A stretch of DNA of 64,000 bases from Hylemonella gracilis ATCC 19624 (GCF_000211835.1 NZ_AEGR01000042.1:121422-185421), one strand, 5' to 3'. Positions 1-10,173 are shown, counted from the first letter of the stretch. Made by a program: numbers and translations. Notes: a model not told the origin generated them from the sequence alone.

Positions 1-577
1 TGCCTGTCGCGATGCCGTGCGCCAGCAGCGCGTGGCAGCGAGCCCCTTCGGCAATCTCGCCCGCGTGCTGGTAGGCATACCAAAAGCGACGGCACTGCGT
101 GACCAGCGGCACCACGGCCGTCACAGCCGAGGCATTGCGACAGGCCGCGTGGTTCACGGCGTCCAGTTCGTGATCAGCGCGCATGTAGGCCTTCAAATCA
201 TCCTTGGCCGCGGCCGCCACCATGCGCTCGGCGCACGCCACGATCTCGTTGCGCTCCGCCGTCGTGGCTCGGCGCGCCGAACAGCTGGCGATGACTCGCT
301 CGAGCGTGCGCCGCGTGAGGATCACGTCCAGGTGGTTCGCCAGGTCGATCGGTGAGACCAGCAGACCGCGCCGCGGCTGCTGCACGATCAATCCGATGGA
401 CATGAGTCGCATCAGGGCCTCGCGCACGGGCGTGCGTCCGATGCCGACGCGCTCAGACAGTTCAGCATCCACGATGGGACTGCCCGGCGGCAGCGCCATC
501 GTGGAGATCATGGCCTCGATGGCCTCGTAGGCAATGTCCGCGTCGCGCCGCCTGACGCCGGCGCCCTTCTTCTGCAT
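1..577 (-). CDS. GntR-family transcriptional regulator, FCD (FadR-type) subfamily, partial
   Basis: The gene starts at the ATG at 575-577 and runs off the left edge; 192 codons are visible without a stop. Residues about 10-75 form a winged helix-turn-helix with the GntR signature (GIGRTPVREALMRL around residues 45-59). From about residue 85 an all-helical FCD ligand-binding domain begins, with family-typical Asp and His residues in a stretch reading ADHELDAVNHAA. Such regulators usually bind a small carboxylate and repress an adjacent catabolic operon. It is divergent from the TRAP transporter operon with about 105 bp between starts, so it is the likely regulator of that operon (inference). 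The C-terminal end is missing from the window. Confidence 0.88.
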   Translation of the reverse strand, partial: MQKKGAGVRRRDADIAYEAIEAMISTMALPPGSPIVDAELSERVGIGRTPVREALMRLMSIGLIVQQPRRGLLVSPIDLANHLDVILTRRTLERVIASCSARRATTAERNEIVACAERMVAAAAKDDLKAYMRADHELDAVNHAACRNASAVTAVVPLVTQCRRFWYAYQHAGEIAEGARCHALLAHGIATG

Positions 578-630
578 CACACGTTCCTCCAGGGCAGCAA
601 TTGCGCCAACCATGGCACCAAACTTGCTTG

Positions 631-664
631 AGTACGCAGTGTACTACTAATATATTTCAAATAT
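631..664. promoter_or_regulatory. Candidate GntR operator/promoter region between regulator and TRAP operon
   Basis: AGTAC at 631-635 and GTACT at 641-645 form an inverted repeat with a 5-base spacer. Directly next to it, 652-664 is a second AT-rich palindrome, ATATTT-C-AAATAT. FCD-type GntR proteins typically bind short GT...AC dyads. The position between divergent starts fits an operator, but binding is inferred. Confidence 0.45.
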
Positions 665-682
665 TCCAAAGGAATACCCAAC

Positions 683-1303
683 ATGCAGCAACTCGCCCCG
701 CCCAGGCGCATCTCGCCGTCCAGTCTGGTGCTCGACGCCTCGGGCGCCGTGCTACGCCTAGAGCGCTGGCTGATCCTCGGCCTGATGGCGCTGCTGATGG
801 TGCTGATCCTCGTGAACGTGGCGACACGCTATACCGGCATGCCGATCTACTGGATCGACGAGGCGGCGGTGTATTCAGTGGTCTGGCTGACCTTCGTCGG
901 CGGCTCGGCAATGACGCGATTGCGCATGGATTTCGCAGTCACCCTGCTGACTGAGAGGCTCGGGGAGCGAAGTGCCGGAATATTCAAGGTGAGCGCCGAT
1001 CTGGGTGTGCTTGCTTTTGGTCTCGCCATGCTAGCGATGTGCTGGATCTGGATGGACCCGGTGGGCATCACACGCGCAGGTTTCGACGCCAAGGAGTACG
1101 CCAGTATCTCGTTCAATTTCCTCTACACCGAGCGCACGCAAACGCTGAATTGGCCCACTTGGTTGCTGCAAGCGGTGCTGCCACTGTTCTCGTTCACCCT
1201 GAGCCTGCACTCCATCGCCAATCTGGTGGAGGACCTGGGCTGGCAGCCACGACGCCGCCCGGTGGGTTTTCCGGTTTCCGACGCCGAAGCGGTCGTCAAC
1301 TGA
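683..1303 (+). CDS. TRAP transporter small permease (DctQ family)
   Basis: This 206-residue protein is the small membrane subunit of a tripartite ATP-independent periplasmic transporter, which couples uptake of an organic acid to an ion gradient. Four hydrophobic segments are visible, near residues 29-51, 57-79, about 105-125 and about 155-180, matching the four-helix DctQ topology. The ATG at 683 is preceded by an AAAGGAA ribosome-binding site at about 668-673. It is followed after 24 bases by the large permease and then by the binding protein, giving the usual Q-M-P order. The substrate cannot be read from the sequence. Confidence 0.9.
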   Translation: MQQLAPPRRISPSSLVLDASGAVLRLERWLILGLMALLMVLILVNVATRYTGMPIYWIDEAAVYSVVWLTFVGGSAMTRLRMDFAVTLLTERLGERSAGIFKVSADLGVLAFGLAMLAMCWIWMDPVGITRAGFDAKEYASISFNFLYTERTQTLNWPTWLLQAVLPLFSFTLSLHSIANLVEDLGWQPRRRPVGFPVSDAEAVVN

Positions 1304-1327
1304 AGCATCAAGAGAAGAGGCCGCGCC

Positions 1328-2593
1328 ATGCTCACCACTTTCTTCTTCCTCGCCATCATGTTCCTGGGCGTGCCTATCGGCATCTGCTTGTGTCTGTCCG
1401 GCATGTTCTACATCTGGGACACGAACAATGCCGTTTTGTTTCAGTCGTTTCCGATGCAGATGTTCGGCGGTGTCGACAGCTACGGCCTGATCGCGATCCC
1501 GCTCTTCATCCTGATCGGCGAGATCATGAACAGTGGCGGCATCACGCGCAGGCTGGTGGCGCTGTCGATGGCCTTCATCGGCTCGGTCAAGGGCGGCTTG
1601 GCCTACGTGAACATCCTCGCCAACATGCTGGTGTCCTCCATCATCGGCTCCGCCACCGCGCAGGTCGCGATCATGTCGCAGGTCATGGTTCCTGAGATGG
1701 TGAAACAGGGTTACGACAAGACCTTCGCGGCCGGCGTTACGGTCTACGGCGGCATGCTTGGCCCGATTATTCCGCCCTCGGTGATGTTCGTGGTCTACAG
1801 CGTTCTCGCGCAGGTGGCCGTCGGCGACATGCTGATCGCGGGCATCCTTCCGGGCATCCTGCTGACGACGTTGTTCTTCGTGGTGATTGCCTGCATGGGT
1901 TGGATCTACGAATACCCGCGCAGCGAGCGCAAGACGCTGCGCGAGCGCGCGAAGACCGTGCTTGTGGCCAGTCCTACATTGCTCATCCCGGTCGTGATCG
2001 TCGGCTCCATCCTCGGTGGCCTGGCCAATCCCACCGAAGCGGCTGCCGTGGGTGCGGTGGCATCCGTGCTGGTGGGGCGCTACGTGACCCGGGAGTTCCG
2101 CTTCTCCCAAATGCCTCAGATGCTGGTGCGCTCGGGCATCTACTCGGCCATCGTGCTGTTCCTGGTCGCTGCCGCGGCCGTGTTTTCCTGGATCCTGATC
2201 TTCGGCAAGGTGCCACAAGCCACGGCCGCCTGGATCCAGACAGTGGCCCATGATCCCGTGAGCTTCATGCTGCTGACCAACGTGATCCTGCTGGTCATCG
2301 GCACCGTGATCGACGGCATTCCGGGGCTGATCATGACAGTGCCCATCCTGCTACCGGTCGCGACCGACCTGTACCACATCGACCCGCGCCACTTCGGCGT
2401 CGTCGTGGTGGTAAATCTGGTACTCGGCCTGATGTCGCCACCGGTGGGGCTGAGCTTCTTTGTCGCCGCCGCGGTCACGGGTGCCAAGCCGGGACGCATG
2501 TTCATCGTGACGCTGCCCTTCTTCTTGATCTGCTGCGCCGCGCTCGTGCTGTTGTCCATCTTTCCGTCCCTGTCACTGGCGCTCATCAAGTAA
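1328..2593 (+). CDS. TRAP transporter large permease (DctM family)
   Basis: This 421-residue, very hydrophobic protein has about 11-12 membrane segments and is the large permease that forms the TRAP transport channel. Conserved DctM stretches are visible, including an N-terminal GVPIGICLCLSG segment, GSATAQVAIMSQVMVPEM in the middle, and a PPSVMFVVYSVLA segment. Length is normal for the family (about 425). The ATG at 1328 lies just downstream of a purine-rich AAGAGAAGAGG tract. It sits between the small permease and the binding protein and is clearly part of the same transcript. Confidence 0.93.
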   Translation: MLTTFFFLAIMFLGVPIGICLCLSGMFYIWDTNNAVLFQSFPMQMFGGVDSYGLIAIPLFILIGEIMNSGGITRRLVALSMAFIGSVKGGLAYVNILANMLVSSIIGSATAQVAIMSQVMVPEMVKQGYDKTFAAGVTVYGGMLGPIIPPSVMFVVYSVLAQVAVGDMLIAGILPGILLTTLFFVVIACMGWIYEYPRSERKTLRERAKTVLVASPTLLIPVVIVGSILGGLANPTEAAAVGAVASVLVGRYVTREFRFSQMPQMLVRSGIYSAIVLFLVAAAAVFSWILIFGKVPQATAAWIQTVAHDPVSFMLLTNVILLVIGTVIDGIPGLIMTVPILLPVATDLYHIDPRHFGVVVVVNLVLGLMSPPVGLSFFVAAAVTGAKPGRMFIVTLPFFLICCAALVLLSIFPSLSLALIK

Positions 2594-2680
2594 CGCCCTC
2601 CAAGCCAGAACTCACGCCGACTGCATCGGTGTGGTCAGCTGCCCCACTTTCCACTTTCTTCACCACCACGGAGCCCTGCC

Positions 2681-3700
2681 ATGACTTCTTCCCGCTCTTC
2701 TCTTCACACCACGCCTCGCGTCAGTCGGCGCAGCTTCGTCGTCGGTAGCACCGCCGCAGCGGCACTGGCCTTCACGCCGGTTCTACGCGCGCAAACCAAA
2801 GAGTTCCGCATCGGCCTGATCACTCCGGCCGGCCACTCCTGGAACCGCGCCGCCGTGCAGTTCGGCGAAGCCCTCATGAAGGAGTCGGGTGGCCGTTTCT
2901 CGGCCACGGTGTTCCATTCGGGCCAACTCGGCAATGAATCGGCCATGATGCAACAGCTGCAGTCTGGCGCGCTGGACATGGGCTGGATCCAGGCGGCGGA
3001 GCTTGGCTCGCGGGTGGCCACGGTGGCCGCCATCAACGCGCCCTACCTCGTGCGCTCCACCGCGAGCGTCGCCAAGCTGGTCAAGACACCGACCGCGCTC
3101 AAGCTGCTGGACGTGCTGCCGCGGGAAACCGGCACCATCGGCCTGGGCTGGGGAATCACGGGCATGCGCTCGGTGTTCTCCTCCAAGGACCTCAACAGCT
3201 CGGCCGACCTGAAGGGCTTGAAGCTGCGCATCAACCCCACGCCGGTCTATCGCGACTTCTACCAGTCACTGGGCGCCGCACCCACGCCCATCCCCACGCC
3301 CCAGGTGTTCGACGCCATGGCCAACGGACAGGTCGACGCTCTGGAGGCCGACATCGAGTTCTCCTGGAACGCGCGCTTCGACAAGGTCTCCAAGGTCATC
3401 CTGCAGATGAACGCGCTGTTCATGCCCTTCGCGCCGCTGGTGTCGGGTCGCGTGTGGGCCTCGCTGCCCGACAAGGACAAGGAGCTGATCCGAGGTCTGG
3501 TGCAGAAATCGCTGGATGCGCAGATCGGCGAAATCGCCAGCACCGAACCCGGGCTGCTCGAAAAATTCAAGGCCACGGGCATCGCGATGAAAAGCGAGCC
3601 GCTAGCCAACGTGGAGGCCAGCATCAAAGCCTTTGACCAGCTGTGGCTGCCCAAGTCGCCCGCGATCGCCGAGCTGCGCAAGGTCGGCGCCACGCTCTGA
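2681..3700 (+). CDS. TRAP transporter substrate-binding protein (DctP family), probable Tat export
   Basis: This 339-residue periplasmic solute receptor delivers ligand to the DctQM permease. The N-terminus carries a twin-arginine motif, SRRSFVVG at about residues 15-22, then a hydrophobic stretch ending near ALAFTPVLRAQ. This suggests export by the Tat system, as seen for some TRAP receptors. DctP hallmarks include EFRIGLITPAGHSWNRAAVQFGEAL, an LRINPTPVYRDF segment carrying the conserved Arg that usually salt-bridges a substrate carboxylate, and DALEADIEF. It lies 87 bases after dctM and 45 bases before the lyase gene. Confidence 0.9.
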   Translation: MTSSRSSLHTTPRVSRRSFVVGSTAAAALAFTPVLRAQTKEFRIGLITPAGHSWNRAAVQFGEALMKESGGRFSATVFHSGQLGNESAMMQQLQSGALDMGWIQAAELGSRVATVAAINAPYLVRSTASVAKLVKTPTALKLLDVLPRETGTIGLGWGITGMRSVFSSKDLNSSADLKGLKLRINPTPVYRDFYQSLGAAPTPIPTPQVFDAMANGQVDALEADIEFSWNARFDKVSKVILQMNALFMPFAPLVSGRVWASLPDKDKELIRGLVQKSLDAQIGEIASTEPGLLEKFKATGIAMKSEPLANVEASIKAFDQLWLPKSPAIAELRKVGATL

Positions 3701-3745
3701 GCGCGCCGATCCATTCCTCCATCCCCCCATTCCCGAAAGGAAACA

Positions 3746-4672
3746 ATGAGTTCCAAAGTCAATTGGCAGGGCGTGTTCCCGGCTGTCACCACCCAATTCC
3801 GTGAAGACCTGTCGGTCGACGTGGACGCCACCATCAAAGTCATGGACGCGCTGATCAAGGACGGCGTCTCCGGCCTGATCGTCTGCGGCACCGTGGGCGA
3901 AAACTGCTCGCTCTCCACCAAGGAAAAGGTCGCCATCATGGAGGCCGGCAAGGCTGTTGCCAAGGGCCGAGTGCCGGTGATCTGCGGCATCGCCGAATTC
4001 ACCACGGCCTTCGCGGTGGACACCGCCAAGGAAGCGGCACGGATCGGCGTGGACGGCATCATGGTGATGCCCGCCCTGCTGTACTCGTCCAAGCCCCACG
4101 AGACGGCGGCACACTTCCGCACGGTCTCCAAGGCCACCGACCTGCCGGTGATGGTCTACAACAACCCGCCCATCTACAAGAACGACGTGACGCCAGACAT
4201 CCTGGCCACGCTCGCGGACTGCGAGACCATCGTCTGCTTCAAGGACTCGTCGGGTGACACGCGCCGCTTCATCGACACGCGCAACATGGTCGGCGACCGC
4301 TTCGTTCTATTTGCGGGACTGGATGACGTGGTGGTGGAAAGCGTGGCCATGGGCGCGGCGGGCTGGGTCTCGGGGATGTCCAACGCCTTTCCGCGCGAAG
4401 GCGAGACACTTTTTCGCCTGGCCAAGGCCAAGCGCTTCGACGAGCTGATGCCCTTGTACGAGTGGTTCATGCCGCTGCTGCATCTGGATGCGCGGCCTGA
4501 CCTCGTGCAGTGCATCAAGCTGTGCGAGCACCTCATGGGCCGCGGCACGTGGCGCACGCGCCCGCCCCGCCTGGAGCTCCCGGCCGGCGACAAGCTGCAT
4601 GTCGAGACCATCATGAAAAAGGCGCTGGCGCATCGGCCCCAGCTGCCGGACGTGGGACTCGCGACGGCCTGA
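3746..4672 (+). CDS. DapA/NanA-superfamily lyase (dihydrodipicolinate synthase family protein)
   Basis: This 308-residue TIM-barrel class I aldolase/lyase has the family's active-site elements: the substrate-carboxylate motif GTVGE at 48-52, Tyr138 in MVYNNP, and Schiff-base Lys166 in CFKDSSG. A good AAAGGAAACA ribosome-binding site precedes the ATG at 3746. It is the last gene of the TRAP operon, so it probably acts on the imported compound or its product, a 2-oxo acid or related hydroxy acid. It is unlikely to be the biosynthetic DapA, because that would not be expected in an uptake operon. NAL-, KDG-aldolase- or dehydratase-like activity are all possible; the substrate is unknown. Confidence 0.87.
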   Translation: MSSKVNWQGVFPAVTTQFREDLSVDVDATIKVMDALIKDGVSGLIVCGTVGENCSLSTKEKVAIMEAGKAVAKGRVPVICGIAEFTTAFAVDTAKEAARIGVDGIMVMPALLYSSKPHETAAHFRTVSKATDLPVMVYNNPPIYKNDVTPDILATLADCETIVCFKDSSGDTRRFIDTRNMVGDRFVLFAGLDDVVVESVAMGAAGWVSGMSNAFPREGETLFRLAKAKRFDELMPLYEWFMPLLHLDARPDLVQCIKLCEHLMGRGTWRTRPPRLELPAGDKLHVETIMKKALAHRPQLPDVGLATA

Positions 4673-4686
4673 GTCCCCTCCGGGCC

Positions 4687-5226
4687 TCAGTCGTCAGCCT
4701 TCGGGTCCAGCCCCGGGAACAACACCTCGGTGAATCCGAAGCGCGTGAAGTCACGCACGCGCATGGGGTAGAGCTTGCCGTCGAGGTGGTCGCACTCGTG
4801 CTGCACCACGCGGGCGTGAAAACCCTCCACCGTGCGGTCGATCGGGTCACCGTACTGATCGAAGCCCTGGTAGCGGATGCGCTGCCAGCGCGGCACGACG
4901 CCGCGCAGCCCAGGCACGGACAGGCAACCTTCCCAATCGTGCTGTTCCTCGTCGGACAGCGGCGTGATCACCGGGTTGCACAGCACCGTGCGCGGCACCA
5001 CGGGTGCGTCCGGGTAGCGGGGGTTGGTCTGGCCGCTGCCAAAGATCACCACCCGCAGGTCCACGCCGATCTGCGGCGCCGCCAGGCCCGCGCCATTGGC
5101 GGCGTGCATGGTGTCCAGCAGGTCGCTCACCAGCAGGTGCAGTTCGTCGGTGTCGAAGGCCTGCACCGGCTGCGCGACGCGCAGCAGGCGTGGGTCCCCC
5201 ATCTTCAGGATGTCGCGTACCGCCAT
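4687..5226 (-). CDS. def: Peptide deformylase
   Basis: This 179-residue protein removes the formyl group from the N-terminal methionine of new proteins. All three motifs are intact: GLAAPQIG at 47-54, EGCLSVPG with metal ligand Cys101, and the metal site HECDH at 143-147. I use the ATG at 5226; a GTG at 5289 in frame would add a low-complexity tail that overlaps the upstream gene. It starts only 10 bases after the stop of the RND permease and faces the same way, so it is probably on the efflux transcript. Burkholderiales often carry more than one def; this may be a secondary copy (inference). Confidence 0.93.
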   Translation of the reverse strand: MAVRDILKMGDPRLLRVAQPVQAFDTDELHLLVSDLLDTMHAANGAGLAAPQIGVDLRVVIFGSGQTNPRYPDAPVVPRTVLCNPVITPLSDEEQHDWEGCLSVPGLRGVVPRWQRIRYQGFDQYGDPIDRTVEGFHARVVQHECDHLDGKLYPMRVRDFTRFGFTEVLFPGLDPKADD

Positions 5227-5236
5227 GCCGCCTCCG

Positions 5237-8200
5237 TCAATGCTTGAGTTGCGCGATGACCGGGGACGCGTGTGTGCCCCCCGGGGCACCGGACGAGGGC
5301 TCAGCTCGCCACAGCACGCGTCGCAGCCAGATCGAGATGTCGTCGATCAGCGTGAACAAGGCCGGGATCACCAGCAAGCTCAGGAAGGTGGACGTGATCA
5401 GGCCACCGATGACCGCGATCGCCATGGGCGAGCGGAAGCTGGCATCCGCCGCGCCCCAGCCCACCGCGATGGGCAGCATGCCCATGCTCATCGCGATGGT
5501 GGTCATCACGATGGGCCGCGCGCGCTTGTGGCAAGCGTCCAAGATGGCATCCAGGCGGCTCATGCCGTGCAGGCGGCGCGCCTCGATGGCGTACTCGACC
5601 AGCAGGATGGAGTTCTTGGTCGCCACGCCCATGAGCATGATCAGACCGATCAGCGACGGCATGGAGAAACTCTTGTTCGCGATCAGCAAGGCCACGAAGG
5701 CGCCACCCAGGGACAGCGGCAAGGCGGCGAGGATGGTGAAGGGATGCAAGAAGGCCTTGAACAGCAGCACCAGCACGATGTAGATGCACAGCACGCCGGT
5801 CAGCATCGCCAAGCCGAAGCTGGCGAACATCTCACCCTGCACCTCGGCGTCGCCAATCTCCAGCACGCGCACGCCCGGTGGCAAGTTGCGCATGATGGGC
5901 AGCTTGTCCACGGCGGTCTGCATGTCGCCCAAGGCGATGCCCGCCAGCTCGACCTCGAAGTTGATGTTGCGCGCGCGGTCATAACGGTCAATCACCGCCG
6001 GGCCGCCGCCAAAACTCAGATCGGCCACCTGTTCCAGCATGACCGGGCCCTTGGCGCCAGGCACCGCCAACCGCCCCAGAACGGACAGGTCATGGCGCGC
6101 CGCGCCGTCGAGCTTGACCACGATGGGCACCTGCCGCTGGGCCAGGTTGAGCTTCGGGAGCGCGCTGTCGTAGTCGCCCACGGTGGCGATGCGCAAGGTC
6201 TCGGCGATGGCGCTGCTGGTCACGCCCAGATCGGCCGCGCGCGCGAGGTCCGGCGTGACGAGGATCTCGGTGCGCACCAGCGCCGCGGTGGATTGAACGC
6301 TGCCCGTGCCGGGGATGGTGCGCAGCTCGCGCTCGATCTGCCGCGCGGCCGTGGCCAGGGCGTTCGGATCGTTGCCGGTCAGCGTCATCACGTACTTCTC
6401 ACCGGAACCGCCCAGGCCCACCTTGCTGCGCACGCCCGGCAGGCTGGACATGGCGTCGCGGATCTGGTTCTCGATGACCTGCTTGCGCGGTCGCGTGCCC
6501 CGCTTGTCCAGCTGGATCGTCAAGGCCGCCTTGCGCGACTCGGCGGCCCCCTGGGGCGCGAAGGGATCGGAACCCGCGGAGCCCGAGCCTATGGTGGTGT
6601 AGATGGACTTGATGTGCGGCACGGCCATCACCAGCTGGCGCGCGCGCTCGGAGGTGGCCACGGTCTGTTCGAGCGTCGCGCCCGGCGGCAGTTCGAGGTA
6701 CACCTGGGTCTGCGAGTTGTCGTCGGGCGGAATGAAGCCCTGCGGCAGCAGCGGGATCAGCATCACGGACGCGACGAAGAACACAGCCGCGCCCACCATG
6801 GTGATCCAGCGATGGCGGATGCACCAGGCCGCCCAGCGCTGGTAGATCGTGAGCCAAGCCGGGTCGTCGTGCTGGTTCATCCACGCCCACAACTTGCCGA
6901 GCAAGGCGTTGCCACGCGCCCAGCGCGGTTTGTCCTTGGCCATGATGACGGGCCGCATCAGGTAGGCCGCCATCATCGGGGTGAGCACGCGCGCCACCAC
7001 CAGCGAGGCGAAGACCGCCAGCGACGCCGTCCAGCCGAACTGCTTGAAGAACTTACCGGGCACGCCCGCCATGAAGGCCGTGGGCAGGAACACAGCGATC
7101 AGCGTGAAGGTGGTCGCGATCACGGCCATGCCGATCTCGTCGGCCGCCTCCATGGCGGCCTGGTAGGGTGTCTTGCCCATGCGCATGTGGCGCACGATGT
7201 TTTCCACCTCCACGATGGCGTCGTCCACCAGGATGCCAATGACCAGCGACAGCGCGAGCAAGGTCACCACATTGATGGTGAAACCGAAGTAATGCATGCC
7301 GATGAAGGCAGGGATGGCCGACAGCGGCAGGGCCACGGCCGACACCACGGTGGCGCGGAAGTCGCGCAGGAAGAGCCAGACCACCAGCACCGCCAGGATC
7401 GCGCCTTCGTAGAGCAGCTTCATGGAGGCATCGAATTCCTCCTCCACCGGCGTCACGAAGTCGAAGGACTCGGTGATCTGCAAGTCAGGCCGCGCCACGC
7501 GCAGCTCGGCCAGGCGTTCGCGCACCCCTTGACCGACCTCGATCTCGCTGGCACCACGGCTGCGTGCCACCTCGAAGCCCACCACGGGCTTGCCATCGAG
7601 GAAGGCCGCGGCCGTGCGGTCCGCGATGGTGTCGCGCACGGTGGCCAATTGGTCCAGGCGCACGCTGCGGCCATCGGACAAGGCGATCTGCATGCCCGCG
7701 ATTGCTTGCGCGCTGCCCAGCGCGGAGATGGTGCGCACCGGCTGCTGGCTGCCGCCGATTTCCGCTTTTCCGCCCGCGCTTTCGATCTGAACGCGGGCGA
7801 GCTGGCGCGACACGTCCGCCGCGGTGGCGCCCAGCGACTGCAGGCGCAGCGGGTCCAGCAGGACCTGCACTTCGCGGTTGACGCCGCCCACGCGGTTGAT
7901 GGCGCCCACGCCCCGCACCGAGAGGAGCAGCTTGGAGACGTCGTTGTCCACGAACCAGGACAGCGCCTCCTCGTCCATGCGGTCGGACGCCACGGTGTAG
8001 GCCAGCACGGCGCCACCGGCCAGTTCGACCTTGTTGACGATGGGCTCCTGCAGGTCGGACGGCAGATCGCCGCGCACCTTGCTGACGGCGGAGCGCACAT
8101 CGTCGAGCGCCTCCTGCGTGCCTTTTTCGAGCCGGAATTCAACCGTCATCGACACCACGCCGTCCTGGACCTTGGTGTAGATGTGCTTGAGCCCCTGCAA

Positions 8201-8419
8201 GGTGGCCAAGCTGTTCTCGATCTTGCGCGCGACGTCGTTCTCGAGCTGATTGGGCGACGCGCCGGGCAAGGTCGCGACCACGGTGATGGTCGGCAAATCC
8301 AGGTCCGGAAAGTTCTGGACCTTCATGGCGCTGAAGGAAAACAGCCCCATCAACGTCAGCATGACGAAGAGCATGGCTGCGGGAATGGGATTGCGGATGG
8401 ACCACGCGGAAACGTTCAT
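5237..8419 (-). CDS. RND-family multidrug efflux permease (HAE1/AcrB type)
   Basis: This 1060-residue inner-membrane proton antiporter is the pump subunit of a tripartite efflux system. It opens with the standard [20 protein letters not shown] first membrane helix, followed by a large periplasmic domain with the [19 protein letters not shown] segment. The transmembrane core holds [20 protein letters not shown], with the conserved Asp pair of proton relay helix 4, and the family segment [17 protein letters not shown]. Length is normal for HAE1 pumps. The adaptor gene lies 40 bases upstream and def 10 bases downstream. No outer-membrane channel gene is in the cluster, so the pump presumably uses one encoded elsewhere. 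Confidence 0.95.
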   Translation of the reverse strand: MNVSAWSIRNPIPAAMLFVMLTLMGLFSFSAMKVQNFPDLDLPTITVVATLPGASPNQLENDVARKIENSLATLQGLKHIYTKVQDGVVSMTVEFRLEKGTQEALDDVRSAVSKVRGDLPSDLQEPIVNKVELAGGAVLAYTVASDRMDEEALSWFVDNDVSKLLLSVRGVGAINRVGGVNREVQVLLDPLRLQSLGATAADVSRQLARVQIESAGGKAEIGGSQQPVRTISALGSAQAIAGMQIALSDGRSVRLDQLATVRDTIADRTAAAFLDGKPVVGFEVARSRGASEIEVGQGVRERLAELRVARPDLQITESFDFVTPVEEEFDASMKLLYEGAILAVLVVWLFLRDFRATVVSAVALPLSAIPAFIGMHYFGFTINVVTLLALSLVIGILVDDAIVEVENIVRHMRMGKTPYQAAMEAADEIGMAVIATTFTLIAVFLPTAFMAGVPGKFFKQFGWTASLAVFASLVVARVLTPMMAAYLMRPVIMAKDKPRWARGNALLGKLWAWMNQHDDPAWLTIYQRWAAWCIRHRWITMVGAAVFFVASVMLIPLLPQGFIPPDDNSQTQVYLELPPGATLEQTVATSERARQLVMAVPHIKSIYTTIGSGSAGSDPFAPQGAAESRKAALTIQLDKRGTRPRKQVIENQIRDAMSSLPGVRSKVGLGGSGEKYVMTLTGNDPNALATAARQIERELRTIPGTGSVQSTAALVRTEILVTPDLARAADLGVTSSAIAETLRIATVGDYDSALPKLNLAQRQVPIVVKLDGAARHDLSVLGRLAVPGAKGPVMLEQVADLSFGGGPAVIDRYDRARNINFEVELAGIALGDMQTAVDKLPIMRNLPPGVRVLEIGDAEVQGEMFASFGLAMLTGVLCIYIVLVLLFKAFLHPFTILAALPLSLGGAFVALLIANKSFSMPSLIGLIMLMGVATKNSILLVEYAIEARRLHGMSRLDAILDACHKRARPIVMTTIAMSMGMLPIAVGWGAADASFRSPMAIAVIGGLITSTFLSLLVIPALFTLIDDISIWLRRVLWRAEPSSGAPGGTHASPVIAQLKH

Positions 8420-8459
8420 GGCGCGGTGTGCCTTTCTCTTTCTACTGTCCGATGTCGAA

Positions 8460-9569
8460 TCACTGGACGACCTTCACGAGGTCGCCTTCATTGAGGAAGC
8501 CCGCGCCCTGCACGGCCACCGCCTCCTGAGCCGTCAGGCCTTGCAGCACTTCCACGCGCTCGCCGACGCGCCGACCCACCTCGACCTTGCGCTGACTCAC
8601 GCGGGCCTGACCGTCCACCACGAAGACGTAGCTGTGGCCATCACGCAGCACCACGGCCTGGGCGGGCACCGTCAAGGCCGTGGTGCTCGGCAGCACGAAG
8701 TTGCCGCGCGCGAAGGTGTTGGCCTTGAGCGCTTCATTGCGCGGCAAATCCACGTAAACCAGGATGTTGCGCGTCTGGGCATCGGCCGTGGGCGCGATGG
8801 CGCGCACCGTGCCTTGCACTTCCAGGCCGCTGACGGTGGTCACCTCGACCTGCTGGCCGATCTTCACGCGGCCGATCTCGGCGGGCGTGACTTCGGCGCG
8901 CCATTCCATGCGGCTCTGGCGCACCATGCGGAACAGTTCATTGCCCGAGCTCACGACCGCGCCCACCGTGGCGCCGCGCGACGAGATGACGCCATCGTCC
9001 GGCGCCAGCACGCGCGTGGCCGCGAGGGTGACCTGAGCCGCTTCCCACTGGGCCTTGGCCACTTTCTCCGTGGTGTAGATCTGCGTCAGCTGCGAGCGCG
9101 AATAGATGCCCTCCTCGCCCAAGGCGCGCACGCGGTCGGCCTCGGACTTGGCATTCTCGTAATTCGCCTGAGCCTGCAGCGCGGCGGCGTAGGGAATTTC
9201 GCTCGCGAAGCGAGCCAGTTCATCGCCGCGGCTCACTTTGTCGCCCACGTTGACGTGCACGGCGGCCAAACGCAAGCCATTGACCTCGGCGCCAATGACG
9301 GCTTCTTGCCACGCCATCACATTGCCATTGGCCAACAAGGCGCCGGCCAATTGCGTGCTTTGGGGCCGGGCCACGGTCACGGTCAGCGCGGGTCGCAAGT
9401 CGGTCGAGGCCGCCGCCTGAGGGTTGGCCGCCGCTTCGGGCTTGGCGGCCTCGTCCGAAGGCCCCCCGCAGCCCGACAGCAAGAGCAGGGACAAGGCCAA
9501 GGGGCCGAGCACGGCGGGACTCGTGCCACGGTGTTGGGACAGGAAAACGGAAGAGGAAACGTCTTTCAT
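8460..9569 (-). CDS. RND efflux periplasmic adaptor (membrane fusion lipoprotein)
   Basis: This 369-residue membrane fusion protein links the RND permease to an outer-membrane channel. The N-terminus has a lipoprotein signal with lipobox LLSGC, so Cys34 is the predicted lipidation site. Downstream are the features of HlyD/AcrA adaptors: a biotinyl-lipoyl half motif (VHVNVGDKVSRGDELARFAS), a helical hairpin (LQAQANYENAKSEADRVRALG...), and a beta-barrel domain with PTADAQTRNILVYVDLP. The ATG at 9569 begins MKDVSSSVFL. It precedes the permease by 40 bases on the same strand. Confidence 0.93.
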   Translation of the reverse strand: MKDVSSSVFLSQHRGTSPAVLGPLALSLLLLSGCGGPSDEAAKPEAAANPQAAASTDLRPALTVTVARPQSTQLAGALLANGNVMAWQEAVIGAEVNGLRLAAVHVNVGDKVSRGDELARFASEIPYAAALQAQANYENAKSEADRVRALGEEGIYSRSQLTQIYTTEKVAKAQWEAAQVTLAATRVLAPDDGVISSRGATVGAVVSSGNELFRMVRQSRMEWRAEVTPAEIGRVKIGQQVEVTTVSGLEVQGTVRAIAPTADAQTRNILVYVDLPRNEALKANTFARGNFVLPSTTALTVPAQAVVLRDGHSYVFVVDGQARVSQRKVEVGRRVGERVEVLQGLTAQEAVAVQGAGFLNEGDLVKVVQ

Positions 9570-9768
9570 GAAGCGTTTTGATTTTTAGTAGGAAATCGTC
9601 GGATGCCGGGCTTGCGCGCGGCGCCGGGGCAGGGGCCAGGAGGCTGGGCGTCAGCGCGTGCCCTGCCCCTCAAACCCTGGGAAACGGTGGGGGACCCCGC
9701 TTGGCAGACCCGGTGCAGACACCCGGTCCACGCCAAGGAAGGACGTGCCATTAGACCCGAAAACAACG
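9570..9768 (-). other. Non-coding gap upstream of the RND adaptor
   Basis: These 199 bases separate the small membrane protein gene from the RND adaptor on the same strand. No conserved reading frame or clear rho-independent terminator is visible. A TACTAA-like -10 element lies close to the adaptor start on the minus strand, so the pump may also have its own promoter (weak). Confidence 0.35.
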
Positions 9769-10149
9769 TCACTTCGCCGGGGCATCATTCGCTTCGCGGA
9801 CAGATTCGGCCCCCGGTCCGCAGCCGCCTCGCAATCCGCGACGGAACTCACGCCGCTCGTCATGGCTCATGGCCCGCCACTGGCGCATGCCATCGCGAAA
9901 ACGCTCGCGCTCCTCGGGCGTCATTTGGTGCCAACGCCCACGTGGCCCGCCCGCGCCGCCAAAACCGCCCAGCAGGATGCGGCACAGCACCAGCAGCCCC
10001 GCCGCTTGCCAAAAGCCTATGGCCGGGCCTCCGAACAAATCGGGCACCAGGGCGTTCCACAACAACATCACCACCGCCCCGAAGGCCGCGACAAAGGCGA
10101 CCCCCAGCAGCAGGAAAGCGAACTTCATCTTCAAAAATTGCGGTTTCAT
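9769..10149 (-). CDS. Small membrane protein of unknown function, paired with sigma factor
   Basis: The protein is 126 residues from the ATG at 10149, chosen because AGGAG sits 8 bases upstream (the upstream GTG at 10158 has no such site). It has two hydrophobic segments, about residues 8-32 and about 44-60. A charged C-terminal half follows, with the repeated pattern MTPEERERFRDGMRQW / MSHDERREFRRG, typical of small proteins rich in PEER/DERREF repeats. It starts 24 bases after the sigma-factor stop on the same strand. The pairing and membrane location suggest a role modulating the sigma factor, but no anti-sigma domain is recognisable. Confidence 0.7.
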   Translation of the reverse strand: MKPQFLKMKFAFLLLGVAFVAAFGAVVMLLWNALVPDLFGGPAIGFWQAAGLLVLCRILLGGFGGAGGPRGRWHQMTPEERERFRDGMRQWRAMSHDERREFRRGLRGGCGPGAESVREANDAPAK

Positions 10150-10173
10150 GACACTCACTCCTGAAAAACATGC

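Noticed and set aside
1031..2251. A 406-codon frame opposite dctM
   Set aside because: Repetitive His/Asp/Arg composition, no start signal, shadow of the TRAP permease.
5024..8494. A 1156-codon open frame on the plus strand opposite the RND permease
   Set aside because: His/Arg/Gly-rich translation without motifs; shadow of a high-GC gene on the other strand.
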